A DNA stretch of 64,000 bases from JAGQPD01 sp020426865. GTDB taxonomy: Bacteria; Planctomycetota; Planctomycetia; Pirellulales; Pirellulaceae. The translations under genes and the position numbers were made by a program. The stretch lies in contig JAWKTN010000002.1 in NCBI GenBank assembly GCA_041399065.1, positions 1,178,001-1,242,000 of the forward strand. The letters are read 5' to 3'. The notes under the pieces are model-generated. The model saw nothing but the letters and a program-made list of their open reading frames with translations, was not told the origin of the DNA and ran no database searches. Each line of letters begins with the position of its first letter. The first letter of the stretch is position 1. Shown here piece by piece: positions 18,682 to 26,441 of the stretch.

Positions 18682-19705
18682 TCAGCGCCAATCGCCGCTG
18701 AGCACAAACGCGGCCCAATAGTGGGGTGCGAGCCTTTGTTGTGTCGAGCGTCGAGAGTTTGCCGATTTCGCCAACCGTGCACCGCGAGCCACTTCTCTCG
18801 CACTGCGAGGCCCGCGTTCGCGCAGCATCCAAAGCTGGGCCTCTCGCAGCGCATCAAGCTTCCCCATCCGCTTCAATAACAGGTTCTCATAGAAACGATT
18901 CATTAGATCACGCGTCGCCAGGTCGTCGACAGTCCACAAGCTGGCAATGACCGACTTCACTCCAGCAATGTGCAAAGCGCGACGCAAGCCAACCAGCCCT
19001 TCGCCCGACGCATGCGTCCCCATTCCCGTTTCACAGGCGCTGAGAACAGTCAACTCCACGCCGCGTGCATCCAATGTCGCGAATTCCGCTGCGGTGAGAA
19101 TTCCGTCATCCAAACCTTTGCGTGGCTGGTTGACGCCGGCAAACACCAATCCCGACAGGAGGTCCGGGTTGTAGGCATCGACGCTTTGCCGCGTAACATA
19201 CCCGGTAAACGCATTGTGCATACTCTTCACTAGCAGCACTCAACTCGCGTCGCTGTTCAACGTTTAACTCCTTCAATTGATTAACGAAGCCGAGTTGATT
19301 TTCGGCGTCGATCGTCTGCCAGTGTCCGCGCCCCACCAACGCCAATCTCGCTTCAAAAACGGCCTGACGATACAACTTGGCATCTTCCCATTGCTCGACA
19401 AACTCTGCCCATTGAGCCAGGCGCTCGTAGAGTATTGCCGTGTGCGGATGTTGCTTGGGATAATACAACAGTTGGTGCTCCAATAGCTGTTGGCCGACAA
19501 CAAGCGCCGACCCAAACTCCCCTTTTTCGTCGAGCTTCTGAGTTTCGTTCCACAATCCGTCACGTTTCTGAACCCATTCCGCTGTCGGGGCCGACTGGTC
19601 TTGCTGCGATTGACCACCGCCAAGGGGAACGTCCTTCTGTGCATGGGCTGCCGAGAAGAGCGAGGTAAACACTATCGGAAGTGTGATGATCAAACGAGTT
19701 GGCAT
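18682..19705 (-). pseudogene. Internally deleted TPR-CHAT protein
   Basis: The 5' part (from 19705) encodes a signal peptide (LIITLPIVFTSLFSAAHAQ) and TPR-like helices (LLEHQLLYYPKQHPHTAILY, LVGRGHWQTIDAENQLGFV). Near 19240 the reading passes into another frame that is the C-terminal half of a CHAT protease domain (NPDLLSGLVFAGVN, VELTVLSACETGMG, GVKSVIASLWTVDDLATRD), ending in the canonical HYWAAFVLSGDWR. The catalytic Cys (SACETG) is present, but the region with the catalytic His (ATHG motif) and most TPRs are gone. A large deletion plus a frameshift fused the two ends, so the gene is not functional. Confidence 0.8.
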
Positions 19706-19883
19706 AGCACGTTACTCGAAAATCAACTGCATGCTCGCAATTCCCATGAAAAGGTTCGGGTTCATGGGCCGAGTCGAGCGGGTCAACAGATGGGAGCTAC
19801 TCACCAAGTTGCTTGCTCCATCATAGCTTGCGTCGGCGCGCACGACAAATACGCCAGGCGTCGGTGAAACACCATTGCATAGT

Positions 19884-20078
19884 CGAGCGAAGAATCGGCA
19901 ACGCGTCATCGACTGTGACGAGGTGGTCGAAATTGGCGGAGTGTCATTTGCGCCGGGAGATCTTGTAGTCGCAGATAGCGACGGCGTCGTGGTCGTTCCG
20001 AGACATACCGAACGGCAGGTGTTGCAGTTGGCCTGGCAAAAAGTCCACAGCGAAAACAATGTTCGCGACGCGGTTCGA
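19884..20078 (+). pseudogene. C-terminal fragment of an RraA-family aldolase-like protein
   Basis: The frame reads VIDCDEVVEIGGVSFAPGDL, VVADSDGVVVVPRH and KVHSENNVRDAVR, the conserved C-terminal block of RraA / HMG-aldolase-like proteins, including the GDLVxADxDGVxVVP signature. The N-terminal two thirds are missing, so it is a remnant. Confidence 0.65.
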
Positions 20079-20770
20079 CTCGATCGAACAGGCCCTCACG
20101 GTTGGCGGCAAGTCGATCCCTGTCGATGCGGTGCTCAGTATCGGCGAACACGGCAATTATCCGGTCAACGAATTTGGGCAGAAGCTTTATTCTCGCAAGC
20201 GATTCTTCGAGGAGATCACCGAAACATTCCGGAAATATGATCGCGTCGTTCCGGTATTCAACGACAAACACATCAGCACAATCTGGGACGATGCGAAGTG
20301 GTTGTATGACCGCGCCATCGAAATGAAGGTCCAACTTTTCGCAGCATCATCATTGCCGGTCACGTATCGTAGCCATCCGCTTGAACTGCCGATGGAAAGT
20401 GACATCGAAGAAGCTGTCGGCATTGGCTAAAGCGGCCTCCACATCTACGGATTCCACGCGCTGGAGTTGTTACCAGGCAATCGTGGAACGCCGTCGCAAC
20501 GCCGAGCATGGAGTGAAATGGGTCCGTTGTCGCGAAGGCAGAGCCATCTGGCAGGAAATCGATAGCGGCCGGGCGACGGCCGACGCGGTCTACGACATCA
20601 TCCCTACATCAAAACCGAACATCCGCGCAAATGATGGAGCGGTGTTGTTTCAATTCGAGTATACCGGCGGGTTCCGCGGCGCTCTGTTCATGCTCTCCAG
20701 TGCCAGTCGGACCGGCGTGGCAGTGAAGTTGAAAGGGGAGAAGCTGCTGAACGCTTTGACTTCCCGCGTC
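20059..20770 (+). pseudogene. Decayed Gfo/Idh/MocA-associated protein
   Basis: The first frame reads VDAVLSIGEHGNYPVNEFGQ, KLYSRKRFFEEITETFRKYD and SLPVTYRSHPLELPME, then hits a stop at 20428-20430 after EEAVGIG where homologues have GYGGL. The same frame continues GLHIYGFHALELL, then similarity jumps frame to IVERRRNAEHGVKWVRCREG and GAVLFQFEYTGGFRGALFML. A nonsense mutation, a frameshift near 20475 and missing N- and C-terminal ends make it a pseudogene. Intact members sit in sugar-utilisation regions of planctomycetes. Confidence 0.65.
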
Positions 20771-20789
20771 GATGTATTACAATGTAATT
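20756..20789 (+). promoter_or_regulatory. Promoter and operator of the mazEF-like pair
   Basis: TTGACT (20756-20761) and TACAAT (20778-20783) are 16 bp apart, resembling -35 and -10 boxes. The -10 box lies inside the near-palindrome ATTACAATGTAAT (20777-20789), a plausible site for autorepression by the AbrB-type antitoxin. Confidence 0.55.
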
Positions 20790-20820
20790 ACGCGTGGAGG
20801 AGCGTCAGGAGGAACTTGCG

Positions 20821-21066
20821 GTGAAAACGAACCTGGTCAAGATCGGCAATTCTAAAGGGGTTCGGCTGCCAAAGGCAGTGATCGAACAAGCACAGCTAAC
20901 GGATGAACTCCAATTGGAGGTGGGAGCTGGCGTCGTCATTCTTCGAGCGATCCGGTCGGTCCGAAGGAACTGGGGGGAGGATGCGGCCCGTTGCCGCGCG
21001 GCTTCCGAGGATGATTTGTCCGATTGGGATACCGTCACCGGCGACTTTGACGGAGCATGGTCGTGA
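20821..21066 (+). CDS. mazE: MazE-like antitoxin (AbrB fold)
   Basis: 81 residues from a GTG at 20821 that follows AGGAGG at the right distance; an upstream GTG (20794) would place that ribosome site inside the gene. The N-terminal 45 residues (KTNLVKIGNSKGVRLPKAVI) form the SpoVT/AbrB swapped-hairpin DNA-binding fold of MazE/PemI antitoxins. The acidic C-terminus (DDLSDWDTVTGDFDGAWS) would wrap the toxin. It overlaps the following toxin gene by 10 bp. Its partner is frameshifted, so it may persist as an orphan antitoxin. Confidence 0.85.
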   Translation: MKTNLVKIGNSKGVRLPKAVIEQAQLTDELQLEVGAGVVILRAIRSVRRNWGEDAARCRAASEDDLSDWDTVTGDFDGAWS

Positions 21067-21376
21067 AACGCTTTGACGTGTGGTTGGTAAACCTCGATCC
21101 GACAGTCGGCAGCGAAATTCGAAAAACACGACCGGCGATCGTCGTATCGCCCGACGAACTTAACGCACATTTGCAGACCGTGATTGTCGTCCCATTGACC
21201 ACGGGGCAAGCCTATGCGTTTCGCGTCCCCACGCGAGTCCAGGGACAAAAGGAGTTGCCGCGATCGACCAACTTCGAACCGTCGACAAGCGACGACTGGT
21301 CAAGAAAGTCGGCATGATTCGTGGAAAAGCTCGAACCGACGTGCTCTCTGCATTGATGGAAATGTTTGCCGTCTGA
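21057..21376 (+). pseudogene. mazF: MazF/PemK-like toxin with a 1-bp frameshift
   Basis: The frame opens as a typical MazF endoribonuclease: KRFDVWLVNLDPTVGSEIRK, TRPAIVVSPDELN, VIVVPLTT. After VQGQK (about 21255) the family-like continuation GVAAIDQLRTVDKRRLVKKV and RTDVLSALMEMFAV lies in another frame, ending at a stop at 21374-21376. Adding one G to the AAAAGG run would restore the whole protein of about 106 residues. As read, translation stops at 21317 and loses the C-terminal half. A sequencing error in the run is the main alternative. Confidence 0.8.
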
Positions 21377-21758
21377 GACCGCCCGCGACGTGCCCATTCG
21401 TCGTGGCGATTGCCAGGCCACCGAATCATCAGCATTCACTTGCACAATAAGACATCGTTCTGCCCTTCCCTCATCTCTTAGTACCTACGTCACTGTCACG
21501 CTTCGGCGCAATCTGCAGCCAGCCCAACCTGCAGCCAGCCAACCATTTTTGCTATAGTGTGCGACTCGCGGCGGATCGACCGATTGCCTTTCTGTAGCTC
21601 ACTCGAGACGTCCCGCACTGAGCAAGAAAACAAACGTGCTGAACGCGGAATCCCACGACAAAACCCGAGTGATTGTTCAAGGCGAACCGTTGGGGCAACA
21701 TGTCTGGTAGTAACGCAATCGCGGCAATGTCAGGTGCGGCTACCCTTGTGGGCCAATT
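21377..21758. other. Intergenic region with a short direct repeat
   Basis: CTGCAGCCAGCC occurs twice near 21515-21542, and a TATAGT box follows. A 20-codon frame (21700-21762) ends in TGATG overlapping the next gene's start and might couple its translation. No other gene is seen. Confidence 0.35.
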
Positions 21759-21761
21759 GTG

Positions 21762-22322
21762 ATGAGTACGATCGCCAAACTCAGTGGAGATGATTTCGAC
21801 CGTATGGTCCAGCGCGGTGCGTTCGTCGATCTTGAACCGATGAAGATCGAACTGATTTATGGAGAATTGCGGTTCATGAATCCGGCTGGCCCGGTGCATG
21901 AAGGTGAGATCGAGGATTTGACAGACTGGTCTTATGCCAATACGAATCGCCGAGAGATTTCGATTCGGGTGCAGTCGAGTATCAATTGCGGGAACCATCG
22001 CCCCGAACCGGATCTCGCTTGGGTTCGAAAAATGTCTTCTAAGCGCATTCGCCCAACACACAAAGAAGTGCTGTTGATCATCGAGGTCGCCGATTCCAGC
22101 GCAGCACAGGATTTGGGTGAAAAAGCCGGATTGTATGCCGAACATGGCATACCCGAATATCGGGTCGTTGGCATCCCGGCTGAGCAAATCCAGGTTCACC
22201 AAGCGCCGCACGTGGGACGTTACCAATCGATTCGGCCTTTCGACAAGTCAACGTCCATCAGCCCACTCTGCCAACCCTCAGCAAATCTATCATTGGCAGA
22301 ATTATTCGACCTCGATTCGTAA
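21762..22322 (+). CDS. Uma2-family putative restriction endonuclease (DUF820)
   Basis: 186 residues. The PD-(D/E)XK nuclease core of the Uma2 family is present: MKIELIYGELRFMNPAGPVH near the N-terminus, EPDLAWVRK (metal-binding Asp), LLIIEVADSS (Glu) and GEKAGLYAEHGIPEYRVVGI (Lys region). Such genes are greatly expanded in Planctomycetes and cyanobacteria and are of uncertain role. The start may be GTG at 21759 or ATG at 21762. It lies among toxin-antitoxin genes. Confidence 0.82.
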   Translation: MSTIAKLSGDDFDRMVQRGAFVDLEPMKIELIYGELRFMNPAGPVHEGEIEDLTDWSYANTNRREISIRVQSSINCGNHRPEPDLAWVRKMSSKRIRPTHKEVLLIIEVADSSAAQDLGEKAGLYAEHGIPEYRVVGIPAEQIQVHQAPHVGRYQSIRPFDKSTSISPLCQPSANLSLAELFDLDS

Positions 22323-22349
22323 GCATTGGCTGGTCGAGCCGGTTGTTTC

Positions 22350-22655
22350 TTATTCCCCACGAATCGACGAGGCCGATTCTTCCCCGGCTTGGCGGCGGTG
22401 GATTTCGTCAAGCGATAGTCCGTGATAGCGGAGCAGCCGATCAACATACCGGCGTTGAATCTCTTCTTCGCTTGCATTTGGAAATTGTTCTCGCAATCCG
22501 GCGCGCATGATTTCTCGCACGGTTGCGGTGAGCTCGAACGATTTCATGACCTTTTCTTCGCCCGTCATGCGATGAACGATATCGCGCCAAACTCGCAACG
22601 CTTCGCGTCCCGCTTCGGTTTCACTCGCCATCCGATCTTCCAGTCTTTCGATCAT
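22350..22655 (-). CDS. Small helical protein paired with a nucleotidyltransferase
   Basis: 101 residues, mostly charged helices (EAGREALRVWRDIVHRMTGE, EKVMKSFELTATVREIMRAG, FPNASEEEIQRRYVDRLLRY). It begins 3 bp after the stop of the nucleotidyltransferase gene, so the two are co-transcribed. No family is recognised with certainty; the pairing resembles two-gene modules of a nucleotidyltransferase with a small partner, but toxin-antitoxin function is only inferred. Confidence 0.65.
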   Translation of the reverse strand: MIERLEDRMASETEAGREALRVWRDIVHRMTGEEKVMKSFELTATVREIMRAGLREQFPNASEEEIQRRYVDRLLRYHGLSLDEIHRRQAGEESASSIRGE

Positions 22656-22658
22656 TAA

Positions 22659-23207
22659 CTAGTCCAGCAGATCAGATACAAGGCTCCAGGTTTCGGATAA
22701 CGCTTCTTCATGAATCCTTTGACTTAGATACTCTCGATCGATGTTTGCCTTTTGTTGGATGATCATCTGCTCGACGTCCCGGATTTGGCGATCGGAACCT
22801 CCCGCATCCTGAGACCATCTTAATTTCGCAACGATTGTGTCCTCGACGGTGGCCATCCAAACTCTTGCACCAAGAATGTTTATTGACTTTCGTCGGGCTA
22901 ATTCCTGTTGGCGACTCGCAGACGAGTCGAGCATAAAAAAATCGACTTTATCGCCCTGTTCGGTATCGATCAAATTCGCCATTCTCCCTTCGAGTAGCGC
23001 GGATTCGGAAAGATAATACCGCGGCTTTGGAAATGCTGCAACAAGCGAAGCGACTTTGACTTTTGGAAGATCGATCAAGATATCGATGTCATGAGTTGAA
23101 CGCGATTCGCCATAATAACTGGAGGCATGTGATCCAACCAGCATCGCCGCGACTTCTAGCCGGTCAAGCACTTCAAAAACCTTCTTCAGGAATTCTGCCT
23201 GCGACAT
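22659..23207 (-). CDS. Nucleotidyltransferase-fold protein
   Basis: 182 residues from the ATG at 23207 (MSQAEFLKKVFEVLDRLEV). It has the minimal nucleotidyltransferase signature: AMLVGSHASSYYGESRSTHD with IDILIDLP as the metal-binding Asp pair, then DKVDFFMLDSS as the third acid. The C-terminal half (VATVEDTIVAKLRWSQDAGG type helices) matches the DUF6036/AbiEii-like group. First gene of a two-gene operon with the small helical protein at 22350. Substrate unknown. Confidence 0.8.
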   Translation of the reverse strand: MSQAEFLKKVFEVLDRLEVAAMLVGSHASSYYGESRSTHDIDILIDLPKVKVASLVAAFPKPRYYLSESALLEGRMANLIDTEQGDKVDFFMLDSSASRQQELARRKSINILGARVWMATVEDTIVAKLRWSQDAGGSDRQIRDVEQMIIQQKANIDREYLSQRIHEEALSETWSLVSDLLD

Positions 23208-23345
23208 GATATTGGTTTTCGATAGAAACAACGCATCGAGCTATAGACTTCACGCCGCGATTCTAATCGAATTGTGACGGAATTGGAAATCCCAACGGCC
23301 TAGGCCAGCAAATTCGCCGGGCAGTCGAGCCGATTGTGACTTGGT

Positions 23346-23576
23346 TCAATCGACTCGATCGATCTGTCGAATTGTTTGCTGTACTTGGGTGAGCGAGTTC
23401 TGAGCAGCCTCGAGGTTTCCCAAACGGAACTCATTCATGGCCAGAATCGCGTGGCTCCAGCATTGAATTGCTGCGTCTTGAAAAGGGTCCGGCTCCATGC
23501 CGAGTATCACTTGCGGCTCTGGCGACGCATCAGTCGCTAACAGATGAACAACCCATCGTCGTGATATTGCATACAA
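23346..23576 (-). CDS. Short TPR-like fragment
   Basis: 76 codons: DAAIQCWSHAILAMNEFRLG and NLEAAQNSLTQVQQTIRQID resemble one tetratricopeptide helix pair, as in the C-terminal tails of planctomycete TPR proteins and kinases. There is no convincing start, and it is probably a remnant. Confidence 0.3.
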   Translation of the reverse strand: MYAISRRWVVHLLATDASPEPQVILGMEPDPFQDAAIQCWSHAILAMNEFRLGNLEAAQNSLTQVQQTIRQIDRVD

Positions 23577-23606
23577 TGTTTGTGTGCAATTAACAGTAGC
23601 AAAATA

Positions 23607-24014
23607 TCATTCGAACGGGTTGACGACTTTGACGCCTGCAAATGCGAAGTCCTTGTCGTTCCTGGTTGCGATGGGCAATTGGAACTGGCGAGCCGTTGCG
23701 GCGATGAGACTGTCTTTCACCGGCATGGCACGCCCCTGTTTTCGCAAGTCCGCCAAGACCTGTGCCCAATGCCCCGAAGTCGTCGCGTCGAAGTCCAGCA
23801 TCTGCAAATAGCGAATCCCCGATTCAAGCCATGCGAGCAGCTTGCTACGCCGCTTGCCTTTGGGTAACAAGAGGATTCCAAATCGTAGCTCACCAAGAAC
23901 AATCGGATTGATCGCCAATTGTGTCTCGTGCGCCGCAAGCCACACGACTACGTTCGGATTAGGGTTGGGCTTCGTCGCTTCGCTGAGCACGTTCGCATCC
24001 ACCAGAAACTTCAT
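23607..24014 (-). CDS. vapC: VapC-like PIN-domain toxin
   Basis: 135 residues with the PIN-domain acidic residues: KFLVDANVLSEATKPNP (first Asp), NPIVLGELRFGILLLP (Glu), PVKDSLIAATARQF (Asp) and ATRNDKDFAFAGVKVVNPF (last Asp). Such toxins are Mg-dependent endoribonucleases that usually cut tRNA or rRNA. Its ATG overlaps the stop codon of the antitoxin gene (ATGA), the standard arrangement for coupled translation. All key residues are present, so it should be active. Confidence 0.92.
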   Translation of the reverse strand: MKFLVDANVLSEATKPNPNPNVVVWLAAHETQLAINPIVLGELRFGILLLPKGKRRSKLLAWLESGIRYLQMLDFDATTSGHWAQVLADLRKQGRAMPVKDSLIAATARQFQLPIATRNDKDFAFAGVKVVNPFE

Positions 24015-24244
24015 AACACGGAGTCCGTCAATTCTGATTCAACCGGCTGAAACCAATCAGGCGATGGGCACTCGGCAAGCCACCGGACCAACCCTGGCTG
24101 GCCTGGTTCGCGAACCTTCTTCAGCAAATACTCACCTTCCGAGATTCGTTCAATCTCGAATACCTGGCCTGGCACCAAATGATCTGCCTCACGCAGTTCA
24201 ACCGGCAAAACGATCTGTCCTTTGGAAGATAATTGTGTATTCAT
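24011..24244 (-). CDS. vapB: VapB-like AbrB-fold antitoxin
   Basis: 77 residues. The N-terminal half (MNTQLSSKGQIVLPVELREA) is the AbrB/SpoVT DNA-binding fold, and the C-terminal half (WLAECPSPDWFQPVESELTD) is the toxin-binding arm. It is the first gene of a two-gene operon with the PIN toxin. A promoter with an overlapping palindrome lies directly upstream. Confidence 0.9.
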   Translation of the reverse strand: MNTQLSSKGQIVLPVELREADHLVPGQVFEIERISEGEYLLKKVREPGQPGLVRWLAECPSPDWFQPVESELTDSVL

Positions 24245-24249
24245 ATCAA

Positions 24250-24280
24250 GTAAGATACGGTCTTACATGGCAGCAGTCAA
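24250..24280 (-). promoter_or_regulatory. vapBC promoter with operator palindrome
   Basis: On the minus strand TTGACT (24280-24275) and TATCTT (24257-24252) are separated by 17 bp, a good sigma-70-type promoter. The inverted repeat GTAAGA-N5-TCTTAC (24250-24266) covers the -10 box and is a likely autoregulatory operator. Confidence 0.65.
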
Positions 24281-24342
24281 GCAAACGGCCAACTTTCTCC
24301 GTTTTCGCCCTCGCTGTCGATTTTGCTTCGAAGCCAAGTTTA

Positions 24343-24786
24343 ACAAAACTGCTGGCGTTTCCGACTACCTTGGTGGAAACGACTCGTTTATGGCAGCACC
24401 GACACCCGCACGCACAACCCTATGTCGGGTACCACCACCAAGCGGTGCACAGTAACGAACATCGCTACACGCAAGATGGCCTTACAATCGACAAGCTCAA
24501 AGGCATCGATCGCGCTCGGGCTGAAGTCCTGTTTACGGCGGCCGAGCAAGCCGACTGTATCGCTCATCTGGCGCTGGTCACACTATGGCAAAGCGGCCAA
24601 GCCGAAGGGGGTTATCACGAATTCTCCTACGGCTACGGGCGCGGACGCAGATACCATTGGTCCGACGATGAGGACGACGAGGTGCATAAGGAGTGTTGTT
24701 CGTTCGCGGCGGGCTTTCTTTTCGGCCGCCGTCAGTTTTCGCGTCTGCCTTGCCACTCGTGTCGCCCTTGTGCTGGCCCAAGATAG
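24343..24786 (+). pseudogene. Unrecognised coding remnant
   Basis: A frame without a credible start reads RYTQDGLTIDKLKGIDRARA, EVLFTAAEQADCIAHLALVT and an acidic run (HWSDDEDDEVHKE). The regular helical pattern suggests a once-real gene; I cannot name the family. From 24787 to 25098 nothing is visible except the leader of the next gene. Confidence 0.3.
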
Positions 24787-25098
24787 ATCACACATGAGTA
24801 TAGCATTAGCTGCGTATCGTCAACGACGGTTGCGCTAGCCGCACGTCGCTCTGAAAACGAAATGGCTAAAGTGTACGCTTTGAAATTCGCGTGGATTTGG
24901 GGAGCTTGAAATCCGAGCGCCCGCCTGCTAATCTAAATTCTCGGCGGTTCCGACGCCCAACCCCAGTGGTCCTCCCTCGCGGGACCTTTCATCGGGGCAA
25001 AGGGGAGCTCTGTCCTCCGGTAATCGTATCGTGCGTCTCTTTTTGCTGCGCGATTTTGAGCGAGGGTCAAGGTCACGCGGCGTAATTGGGAGACAGTC

Positions 25099-26064
25099 AT
25101 GACTACGAAAAAGGATCTGAAGAAACATGTCCGTGATAGGCAGGCGAAAACGGGCGAATCCTATTCGACAGCGCGCCAGTACGTGCTCCGCGGAAAAGAG
25201 TCGAGGCACGTAGGCGAAAGTATCTTCCCCAAGCGCATTACCGCGATTGTGTTGGGATGTTCGGATCGGTCGATACGTCTTCGGCCATTGGATGGAACGG
25301 ATGTCATTTCACTGCGTACCGGTGGCCTTACTGCCTATTGTGTAGCCCCAGGGCAACTTGTGAACGTCGAGTTGTCTAAGCGATGGACTTGGAGCGGATT
25401 CGATCATTGTGCTGGCCGTATTGAACGCGTTTGGACCGACGTGGCGGCTCTTGGACTCGACCCTCTACCTCTTGAAGACCGAGGCGAATACGATCTCAAC
25501 GCGGCCCACGAACCGTTTGAAGCGACCGATCCCTATGCGTCGATGTGGCATCGTTCTGCGTCGAGGCTGCGGCGGGCTTTTGCGTTTTCCGGTATCGCGT
25601 GGGGCGTAGGTGTTGGTGTTGATTCAGCTGACGGCGAAGCCTGTCTCGTGGCGGATGCAGCCGAAATGCAGGACTCAGGAGCTGCCCGAAAACTGTTAAT
25701 GAAGGCTTTGGCTGCGGACCTGCGTTGCGTCGATGCACATGCCCATCTCGGCAACTTGGCGTTCCACTATCGACCAGAGTATGCCATTACCCACTACGAT
25801 ATTGCCATCCGGATTGCCGAGCTGTCTTTGCCTCCGGACTTCAAGGAGCTGTTACCCTGGGGCTTCATTTTCAATCGACCATTCCTGCGTGCACTTCACG
25901 GATATGGACTTTGCCTCTGGCGTCTCGACCAGGCAGAAAATGCACTCGCTGTGTTCGAGCGAATACTTTCATTCAATCCGGCCGACAATCAGGGCGTTCG
26001 GTTTTGTTGCGAAGACATTCGCAACGGGCATCCATGGCGCGATGAGCAAATGGCGTCGCCGTAA
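25099..26064 (+). CDS. TPR-containing cytoplasmic protein
   Basis: 321 residues; ATG at 25099 after GGGAG. The N-terminus (TTKKDLKKHVRDRQAKTGES, YSTARQYVLRGK) is a basic helical motif seen in short planctomycete proteins. A central beta-rich part follows (RSIRLRPLDGTDVISLRTGG). The C-terminal half holds TPR-like helices (AAEMQDSGAARKLLMKALAA, RALHGYGLCLWRLDQAENAL, FERILSFNPADNQGVRFCCE). No signal peptide. A scaffolding role is likely, partner unknown. Confidence 0.75.
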   Translation: MTTKKDLKKHVRDRQAKTGESYSTARQYVLRGKESRHVGESIFPKRITAIVLGCSDRSIRLRPLDGTDVISLRTGGLTAYCVAPGQLVNVELSKRWTWSGFDHCAGRIERVWTDVAALGLDPLPLEDRGEYDLNAAHEPFEATDPYASMWHRSASRLRRAFAFSGIAWGVGVGVDSADGEACLVADAAEMQDSGAARKLLMKALAADLRCVDAHAHLGNLAFHYRPEYAITHYDIAIRIAELSLPPDFKELLPWGFIFNRPFLRALHGYGLCLWRLDQAENALAVFERILSFNPADNQGVRFCCEDIRNGHPWRDEQMASP

Positions 26065-26441
26065 GGGTGGGCGTAACCGTTCACGAGTTGAAAAACTGAT
26101 ATCATCGAAGTCGATTAGACAAGGGACGGCGAATCCCTGAACGTCAGCGATTCCGAGATCTTGAAGCCGCAGACAAGCGTCTCGTTCTCGAAGGTAAGAG
26201 TCGCGACGTTCGAGGGCTTTGATGGCAGTTTGCTAGTCGGATTCCCAAACTGCACCGTCATTTCCGTCCCCAAGAAAGCGCAGCAGCGACCTCCCGCGAT
26301 TAGCTGCGTAGCTGGTTGCAACGGCAAATAACTTCTCCCGGAGTTTGGACATGCTCAAAAACGCTTTATCAAACGGCTATTCGTCTCAAGTTCGCGGATG
26401 GCTGGTCGTTGGCCGAGTACAGCATGAGCTTGCCCAGGTCG
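26065..26441. other. Intergenic stretch left of the IS4-type element
   Basis: No convincing gene. A frame just before the element reads LYQTAIRLKFADGWSLAEYS and runs into the left inverted repeat; it may be the end of a gene cut by the insertion, but no matching part is seen on the right side. Confidence 0.3.

Noticed and set aside
21552..22226. Minus-strand open frame of 224 codons
   Set aside because: Antisense to the Uma2 gene, whose family motifs are clear; no motif on the minus strand.
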